Below are positions 44,520 through 49,583 of a DNA stretch of 49,583 nt, piece by piece (within the stretch, counting starts at the first letter, position 1; each line of letters starts with the position of its first letter). Under the pieces are notes generated by a model that saw only the letters and a program-made list of their open reading frames with translations, was not told the origin of the DNA and ran no database searches. The translations under genes and the position numbers were made by a program. This DNA is from Clostridiales bacterium (GTDB lineage Bacteria > Bacillota > Clostridia > Clostridiales > Clostridiaceae): NCBI GenBank assembly GCA_012519845.1, contig JAAYPK010000023.1, positions 1 through 49,583 of the forward strand, written 5' to 3'.

Positions 44520-44942
44520 TTAATAAATTGCTCCACTTATAACTAATGCTAATCCTATAAAAACACCCATAACCATAAGACCAGCTGCAGGATTTCCATC
44601 TCCTATTTCCTTATTTAAATCATACTTAGTATTAAATAGTTTTATTACTATATACCCAAGTACACAAAAAATAATACCTATTACAAAATATAGTAAAGTG
44701 CTTCCTATACCACTTATTAAAGATTGTTCTGCCACTGTAATTTCTGGGGACATAATTGCATACTTTAAAATTATCCCAACTGCAATTGAAGAACCTGCAG
44801 TAATATATCCTACTGCAACATTTTTCTTCTTTATTTCTTCTGGAAAATCACATGGTATTACCAAATCAATTATAAAAGTTCCAAAGATCATTAAAAATAT
44901 ACCTATACATGAGTAAATTGTTGTACTAATTATTTCGTTCAT
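44520..44942 (-). CDS. DUF350 membrane protein
   Basis: 140 residues with four membrane helices (about 8-28, 42-62, 80-102, 117-138) and the internal duplication of the DUF350 family: VAVGYITAGSSIAVGIIL in the first half and PAAGLMVMGVFIGLALVIS in the second. Such proteins (YjfL-like) lie with DUF4178 proteins and membrane spermidine synthases in many bacteria. Function is unknown. AGGAGG precedes ATG 44942. It starts 11 bp after the DUF4178 gene stop and its own stop abuts the start of the next gene, so translation is coupled. Confidence 0.85.
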   Translation of the reverse strand: MNEIISTTIYSCIGIFLMIFGTFIIDLVIPCDFPEEIKKKNVAVGYITAGSSIAVGIILKYAIMSPEITVAEQSLISGIGSTLLYFVIGIIFCVLGYIVIKLFNTKYDLNKEIGDGNPAAGLMVMGVFIGLALVISGAIY

Positions 44943-44953
44943 TTTTTATCCTC

Positions 44954-46051
44954 CTATTTTCCTGAACTTGTTCCGCCACCAGATGAAGTTCTTGAACTTG
45001 TACTACTTTGGCGTACACTTTTTGAATAATCGTCATAAGAATTATTAGATGATAAGATTGGAGAAGTATAATGTCTTCCTGTCCTATATCCATTTGTACT
45101 AGAATTATATTTTTTTTCATCTTCTTTAAGTGCATAATTATAATAATAATTTCTATAATAATTATCAGTTTCTTCAGTAGAATTATAAAGAGTATTTGTA
45201 CTTGAATAAGCATATTTCCTTGAACTTTGATGTATTAATGTTTTATTTTCTATATCTTTATAGACAATACAATATTCATTGTCTGTTAAAAGAGCAACTG
45301 ATTTATCTACTTGATTTTCTTGTACATCTTTTATATCGCCATCAATACCTTTAATTATTGCTTTGGAAGCTTCTTCAATAGAAAGTTCTGTACTATAAAC
45401 ATTTGCCTTCTCTTTAGAATTTAAATCTGAAGTAATTGAAGTTGTATATGAATAGGAACTATTATTTGAATTCAAAAAATTATATATTTTTGTCTTATTT
45501 CCACTTATCTTTGTATATGAGACTATAACAATAAGTACTAATATAATTGCAATTATAAATAAATGTACTTTTCTAAATCCATACTTTTCTTTTTCTTCAT
45601 TTCTATTGTAATCATTAAAGTTATTTAAAAATCTTATATCTTCTTTATCAATATAAATTCCAGTAGAATACTCTATTTCATCATCCCATTTTTCAATAGA
45701 AATTATTTTACTTTCTGTAATATCTTCATATTCAGTAAAATTAACTTTTTCATTAATATCTACATCTACGTTTCCTTTATATTTAACTACCCTTGCTATT
45801 CCATAATCTTTTTCAGAATAGCCATCAGTTTTTAATTTAGTTTTACTTTCAGTATAAAGTCCATATTCTTCATATGTAGTATCTATACTAAGCCATTGTA
45901 TTTTACCATTTTTATTATTAATAATTTTATATTCATCATATTCATATCCATCAGCATCATTACAATAAGTAATTATGCCTGAAACAGTATATTCATTATT
46001 ACATACTAATATTTTATCTCCTAATTGAAATACTAAATTTTTACTCATCAT
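44954..46051 (-). CDS. DUF4178 protein with C-terminal membrane helix and Ser/Gly tail
   Basis: 365 residues. N-terminal DUF4178 domain (about 8-150), with VFQLGDKILVCNNEYTVSGII and YDEYKIINNKNGKIQWLSID, in which the YDEY / WLSID blocks are typical. A single membrane helix at about 163-180 and an extracellular tail that ends in a Ser/Gly-rich segment (RTSSGGGTSSGK). First gene of the three-gene set with DUF350 and the membrane aminopropyltransferase, as in many other bacteria where this module appears. ATG 46051 has GGGAAGGGA upstream and a TTGACA promoter. Role is unknown; a part in envelope polyamine handling is inferred only from neighbours. Confidence 0.8.
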   Translation of the reverse strand: MMSKNLVFQLGDKILVCNNEYTVSGIITYCNDADGYEYDEYKIINNKNGKIQWLSIDTTYEEYGLYTESKTKLKTDGYSEKDYGIARVVKYKGNVDVDINEKVNFTEYEDITESKIISIEKWDDEIEYSTGIYIDKEDIRFLNNFNDYNRNEEKEKYGFRKVHLFIIAIILVLIVIVSYTKISGNKTKIYNFLNSNNSSYSYTTSITSDLNSKEKANVYSTELSIEEASKAIIKGIDGDIKDVQENQVDKSVALLTDNEYCIVYKDIENKTLIHQSSRKYAYSSTNTLYNSTEETDNYYRNYYYNYALKEDEKKYNSSTNGYRTGRHYTSPILSSNNSYDDYSKSVRQSSTSSRTSSGGGTSSGK

Positions 46052-46077
46052 TTACTATCCCTTCCCTTATCTTCTAT

Positions 46078-46107
46078 AATATAACTTATAAAGCATAATT
46101 ATGTCAA
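46078..46107 (-). promoter_or_regulatory. Promoter of the DUF4178 operon
   Basis: On the minus strand TTGACA (46102-46107), 18-base spacer, TATATT (46078-46083). Perfect -35. Confidence 0.7.
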
Positions 46108-46123
46108 TATTTTGTAAAAGGAA

Positions 46124-46161
46124 GAAAAAAATACATAACCGAAAACATCAGTTATGTATTT
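46124..46161 (-). terminator. Terminator after the 46170-46469 gene
   Basis: On the minus strand AAATACATAAC and GTTATGTATTT form a perfect 11-bp stem with an 11-base loop, followed by seven T residues. Confidence 0.9.
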
Positions 46162-46169
46162 ATAGTTAC

Positions 46170-46469
46170 TTATTTTAATTTTGTTGTAGTCAATTTTGCT
46201 GTTTCTAATTTTATACTTTCTAATTTCTCATGATGTATATTATTATGATAGTTTTTATCTATGAAAATTTTTACACTTTCTTCGTTATTTTCACCATCAA
46301 CATTATACATTACATTACTAACATAACCATGTACAAAATCTTCTTTACTAAAGGTTAAATTGATTTCAGTTCCTACTCTAGTTATTACATTAATAACACT
46401 TTTTAAATCATTTGACTCTTTAGTAAAAACAACATCTCCATTTTTTGCAAGACAGAATTCAATTTTCAT
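46170..46469 (-). CDS. Uncharacterised 99-residue protein
   Basis: 99 residues from ATG 46469 (AAAGGTGATGA just upstream; a GTG at 46487 overlaps that site). Begins MKIEFCLAKNGDVVFTKESN and has alternating strands, then a Lys/Thr-rich tail (ETAKLTTTKLK). No known motif. It could be a small beta-barrel or spore protein; I cannot say. It is a single transcription unit next to kimA on the same strand, 66 bp downstream of it. Confidence 0.6.
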   Translation of the reverse strand: MKIEFCLAKNGDVVFTKESNDLKSVINVITRVGTEINLTFSKEDFVHGYVSNVMYNVDGENNEESVKIFIDKNYHNNIHHEKLESIKLETAKLTTTKLK

Positions 46470-46535
46470 AAAATCATCACCTTTCACATATAATTATACA
46501 AAATTTATAATAAATATAAAAGATTGTGAAAGAAA

Positions 46536-48374
46536 TTATTCATTTATGATATATGGAATTGTTGTTACAGATATATTTCTCCTTTTAGTTAATTGGGTCC
46601 TTAAAAACATAGATGTTTGATTATGAAGTATATTATGCCACCATTTATGAATAACAAACTTTGGTAATACAACAGTAATCATTACATTTTCTTTTAATTC
46701 ATTTTGTTTTTCATCAATATATTTTAATAATTTTTCATTTATATTTCTATAAGGTGCATGCTCCACAATAAGAGGTACATCTATACTTAAATTTTTAAAT
46801 TGTTCTATGGTTTTTTCAGTTTGTAAATCATCTGTACTTACATGATAAGCTTCAACTACATCACCTATAGCTAGTGCATAATTAAGAGCCTTTATAAAAG
46901 ATTTATTTACAGTTTGAATTGGTACAATAATATAATTTGTTATTTTCTCTTTTTTAATTAAGTCATTTACAGGTACATCAATTCTTAAATTATCTGCAAC
47001 TTTATTATAGTGTGTTTTAATTCTAATCATAATTAATACAATAATTGGAATAGTAATTAAAACAATCCATGCTCCCGAATAAAATTTATTTACACCAATA
47101 ATTACACAAGTTATTGCAGTTACTAAAGCTCCAAATCCATTTATTATAGCTTTATGTTTCCAATTACCTTCTTTATGTTTCACCCATTTTCTAAACATAC
47201 CAAATTGAGATAAGGTAAAGGATATAAATACACCTACAGCATATAATGGTAATAACAAATGTGTACTAGCATTAAAAATAATTACTAAGGCTGTTGATAA
47301 AGCAAATAGAAATAATATACCATTTGAGAAACTTAATCTTTTTCCTCTCATGGAAAATTGTCTTGGCATATATCCATCTCTAGCTAAAATCGATAGTAAT
47401 AAAGGTAAATCTGCAAAGGCAGTATTGGCTGCCATAATTAATATTATTGCAGTTGTACCTTGTATAATAAAGAACATTATGCTATTATGACCAAATATTT
47501 GTGATGATATTTGCGAGATAACTGTAGTTTCTAATGTAGGGTCAGCTTTATACATTGTTGCTAAAAAAGAAATTCCTCCAAAAACAACAAACACTATTAA
47601 TGCCAATAAAGTAAGTACTTTCTTCGCATTTTTTTGACTTGGCTCTTTAAAGTTTGGTATTCCATCACTAACAGCTTCAACACCTGTTAATGCTGTACAC
47701 CCTGATGAAAATGCTTTTAATAATAATACTAATGTTAAATCTCCTGTTGGCTCACCAATACTAATAGCTGCTTCTGGTACTTCACCAAATATTAATACCT
47801 TTACTATTCCTGTTATTATCATAATAATTATAGAAATTATAAACAAATAAGTTGGAACTCCAAATGCTTTTGAGGAATCTTTCATACCTCTTAAGTTTCC
47901 AATTGTTAAAAATGCAATAATACAAACAGTAATTATTACTTTATATTCTAGTAGATTAGGAAAGGCTGATGTAATAGCTGCAGTTCCTGCACATGTACTT
48001 ACTGCAATAGTTAATACATAATCAATTGTTAATGATGCAGCCGCTATTAAACCTGGTATTCTTCCTATATTATCAGTAGCAACTATGTAAGATCCTCCAC
48101 CATGTGGATAGTTATCAATAGTTTGCCTGTATGAGAAAACAAGAATTCCAAGTAATGCTACTATTCCTAAAGCAATAAATAGTAATGGCTTGTACGCCCC
48201 TAATGCTAAGACTGGAACTAATACTCTTAATATCTCTTCACTTGCATAGGCTACAGATGATATTGCATCACTAGAAAGAATTGGTAACCCCCAGAATACA
48301 CTATATTTTTCATTTGTTAATTCATTTGACCTAAGTGCTTTTCCAATAAAAATAGATTGTAATTTTTTAAACAT
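46536..48374 (-). CDS. kimA: KimA-type potassium importer (APC superfamily)
   Basis: 612 residues. Twelve membrane helices in the first 450 residues, with the N-terminal motif LSSDAISSVAYASEEIL and the block SFRQTIDNYPHGGGSYIVA-like (FSYRQTIDNYPHGGGSYIVA), then LLLKAFSSGCTALTGVEAVSD, all very close to B. subtilis KimA (YdaO), a high-affinity K+/H+ symporter. The 150-residue cytoplasmic tail (MIRIKTHYNKVADNLR onward) is the universal-stress-like domain that binds c-di-AMP in KimA. B. subtilis kimA is under a c-di-AMP riboswitch; the short leader here does not seem to contain one. GGGGG ribosome binding site before ATG 48374. Confidence 0.85.
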   Translation of the reverse strand: MFKKLQSIFIGKALRSNELTNEKYSVFWGLPILSSDAISSVAYASEEILRVLVPVLALGAYKPLLFIALGIVALLGILVFSYRQTIDNYPHGGGSYIVATDNIGRIPGLIAAASLTIDYVLTIAVSTCAGTAAITSAFPNLLEYKVIITVCIIAFLTIGNLRGMKDSSKAFGVPTYLFIISIIIMIITGIVKVLIFGEVPEAAISIGEPTGDLTLVLLLKAFSSGCTALTGVEAVSDGIPNFKEPSQKNAKKVLTLLALIVFVVFGGISFLATMYKADPTLETTVISQISSQIFGHNSIMFFIIQGTTAIILIMAANTAFADLPLLLSILARDGYMPRQFSMRGKRLSFSNGILFLFALSTALVIIFNASTHLLLPLYAVGVFISFTLSQFGMFRKWVKHKEGNWKHKAIINGFGALVTAITCVIIGVNKFYSGAWIVLITIPIIVLIMIRIKTHYNKVADNLRIDVPVNDLIKKEKITNYIIVPIQTVNKSFIKALNYALAIGDVVEAYHVSTDDLQTEKTIEQFKNLSIDVPLIVEHAPYRNINEKLLKYIDEKQNELKENVMITVVLPKFVIHKWWHNILHNQTSMFLRTQLTKRRNISVTTIPYIINE

Positions 48375-48427
48375 TTTTTCCCCCGAAAATTTAATAATAA
48401 TTTATTTTATAATTACAAATTATTTGA

Positions 48428-48456
48428 ATTATAGGTCTATAAAGGAATTATGTAAA
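48428..48456 (-). promoter_or_regulatory. kimA promoter
   Basis: On the minus strand TTTACA (48451-48456), 17-base spacer, TATAAT (48428-48433). Leader of about 45 bases before the start codon, too short for a c-di-AMP (ydaO) riboswitch. Confidence 0.75.
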
Positions 48457-48609
48457 ATAACTAATTCTCCAGTGTTTTCGTTTACAAAAGGCCATATTGG
48501 TAAATATCTTTGAATATATTAAATTTTATTATATTTTAATAAAATAATTTTTCTGAACCTTAGCTTGTGATTTATGTTTGATTTCATTAAGAATACTAAA
48601 TTTAATACT

Positions 48610-48656
48610 AAGGAAGGTAGCTCATATTTTACTTTTAATCATGAGCTATCCTCCTT
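48610..48656 (-). terminator. Hairpin after the 48660 membrane gene
   Basis: A 16-bp stem with two G-U pairs (AAGGAGGATAGCTCAT against ATGAGCTACCTTCCTT on the minus strand). The T-tract behind it is short. Confidence 0.65.
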
Positions 48657-48659
48657 ATT

Positions 48660-49046
48660 TTAATTATTATTTTTTATAAATTTTATAAGTTTTACTAACA
48701 CACTTATGATTATCTGTATAATTAATAAAATAGCAAATTGAATAAATATATGGAATAAGACAGTATCCTCTCTATATTTTCTATCAAAAATTCCACTCAT
48801 TCCAATTCCATAAATCCCTTTCGGATGATTTAGATATATTAATAAACAATATATAATATCGCCTATTATCCAATATCCTAAGAAATTTGATATCATAAAC
48901 ATTCCAATAATTGCACTTCCAATTATTGAACCATAATATATAAGCGCTGCTCCGTCATTATTAGGATATTGACTCTTAAAAATATTTGGTGCAATTATAA
49001 AATCTATAACGTACATGATTATTAATAGAATTATTATTTTTATCAA
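48660..49046 (-). CDS. Small membrane protein, uncharacterised
   Basis: 128 residues if a TTG at 49046 is the start. Hydrophobic helices about 3-20, 38-56, 58-72 and 95-118. No family recognised. The start is uncertain: GGAAGAG lies about 25 bases before this TTG, next to another TTG in a different frame, and a ten-base A-run separates them. A one- or two-base change in that run would put the first TTG in frame, so slippage or a sequencing error is possible. The ATG at codon 11 is a further option. Confidence 0.5.
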   Translation of the reverse strand: MIKIIILLIIMYVIDFIIAPNIFKSQYPNNDGAALIYYGSIIGSAIIGMFMISNFLGYWIIGDIIYCLLIYLNHPKGIYGIGMSGIFDRKYREDTVLFHIFIQFAILLIIQIIISVLVKLIKFIKNNN

Positions 49047-49096
49047 ATTTTTTTTTTATCAAATTTGCTCTTCCTCTCTAAATAGGTTTAAAATCA

Positions 49097-49288
49097 TTAT
49101 GTGCAATTAGATAATAAGTAGGTTGCATATGTGGATGGGTAATTCCTCCAAGATGATAAAGCTGGACAATAATTTACTTCCACATGATATAAAATTCCAC
49201 TACCTTCAACACTTAACTTACAGAATTTGCCCAGCTTATACTTATCTAGTTCACTTTGTAATTCTATAATTCTTTTAACCTTCTTCAT
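49097..49288 (-). CDS. Small hypothetical protein
   Basis: 63 residues beginning MKKVKRIIELQSELDKYK with a good GAGGGA ribosome binding site. The Lys-rich helix and the later CKLSVEGSGILYHVEV strand do not resemble any family known to me. No membrane segment. It lies between the IS3 element end and the membrane gene above and could be a remnant of a longer gene interrupted near the insertion. Confidence 0.42.
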   Translation of the reverse strand: MKKVKRIIELQSELDKYKLGKFCKLSVEGSGILYHVEVNYCPALSSWRNYPSTYATYLLSNCT

Positions 49289-49457
49289 CTTTTATCCCTC
49301 AGTAAAAATTACTTTAATATGATATATTTACTTTACTTGTATTAGTTTACATTATTGGAAATTCAGTTTCAATATTTGCGATGTTATTATTCTTAAAATT
49401 TACGTATCTTTTACATTTTAATTATGTTATTTCCATAATTAAAACTTATAAAAAGAG

Positions 49458-49583
49458 TGGACAAAATAATCTGATACCTATGTCAAGGACACTATAAAAA
49501 AAGGATTAAGCACAAAGAAGATGATTTCTGTATTGAACAGGAGTCATCTTTTTTTGACTCCATTTATATCTGTAGTTGTTGTA
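49458..49583 (-). mobile_element. IS3-family (IS150-type) insertion sequence, right end only
   Basis: The element runs off the window. The end begins TGGACAAAATAATC at 49458, which as the terminal repeat (5' TG) of IS3-type elements reads TTTTGTCCA on the minus strand. Inside it, after 48 bases, is the C-terminus of an IS3 transposase. Direct repeat at the target cannot be checked because the other end is outside. Confidence 0.75.
49506..49583 (-). CDS. IS3-family transposase (OrfB), C-terminal 25 residues only
   Basis: The last 25 codons read YNNYRYKWSQKKMTPVQ followed by YRNHLLCA and a stop. The block YNN-x-R-x5-KKMTPVQYR is the conserved end of IS3-family OrfB (rve integrase core) in the IS150 group. 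The gene extends beyond the window. It is on the minus strand like its neighbours. Whether the copy is intact is unknown. Confidence 0.85.
   Translation of the reverse strand, partial: YNNYRYKWSQKKMTPVQYRNHLLCA

Noticed and set aside
44926..45213. Open frame in a second frame overlapping the DUF4178 C-terminus
   Set aside because: Low-complexity Ile-rich translation and no ribosome binding site; DUF4178 frame is supported by family similarity.
48375..48659. c-di-AMP (ydaO) riboswitch before kimA
   Set aside because: Transcription appears to start about 45 bases before the gene, and none of the conserved GC-rich blocks of that riboswitch is visible.

Overview
The window looks like chromosome from a low-GC, spore-forming anaerobe of the Clostridium type. 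The evidence is the very AT-rich sequence, strong GGAGG-type ribosome binding sites, bacillus/clostridium-style promoters (TTGACA-N17-TATAAT), a flavodiiron oxygen-detoxifying protein, a PdaA-type spore-cortex deacetylase, DUF4250 and DUF503 proteins, a solo HisC, and a lexA / aluminium-resistance-like lyase / miaA / mutL / mutS neighbourhood. I cannot name the species. No rRNA, tRNA or CRISPR array was seen.

Layout. Bases 1-25113 are almost entirely on the + strand: a truncated membrane protein; adenine deaminase; flavodiiron protein; DUF503; two uncharacterised genes, one glycosyltransferase-like; an aminotransferase-dapA pair; glycogen branching enzyme; a two-gene ABC exporter; a c-di-GMP protein with a Nudix gene; DUF4250; pdaA; a malonyltransferase; a membrane flavodoxin with hisC; a BNR-repeat lipoprotein; an AraC regulator; and a Xer-type tyrosine recombinase. 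Only patB and asnB run the other way. From 25117 to the right edge almost everything is on the - strand: an Sfp-type phosphopantetheinyl transferase, a lipoprotein, a Cys-containing acidic protein, a P-loop kinase, the lyase, a serine hydrolase, miaA-mutL-mutS, a minimal kinase-like protein, a large secreted metallophosphoesterase, a DUF3006 / lipoprotein / esterase group, a DUF4178-DUF350-membrane aminopropyltransferase operon, a KimA-type potassium importer, small unknown genes and the end of an IS3-family element. Only lexA is on the + strand there.

The most interesting point is this sharp, head-on change of gene orientation at about 25.1 kb. In clostridia genes strongly follow replication direction, so the switch suggests that replication forks converge here (terminus). 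About 1 kb before the switch, in the promoter of the Xer-type recombinase, lies a perfect 34-bp palindrome: 14-bp arms around a 6-bp centre, with CATAA and TTATG next to the centre as in dif sites. I propose it as a candidate dif-like site embedded in its recombinase's own promoter, similar in layout to the streptococcal XerS/difSL arrangement. This is inference and needs genome-wide testing.

Other modules: lexA has a clear SOS box over its -35 and shares its upstream region with a divergent CxxCxxC protein. The DUF4178/DUF350/membrane-aminopropyltransferase operon is a recurrent but poorly understood envelope module. The mutS-mutL-miaA cluster lacks hfq at its usual place. A FabD-like acyltransferase and an Sfp-type transferase are present without any synthase in view.
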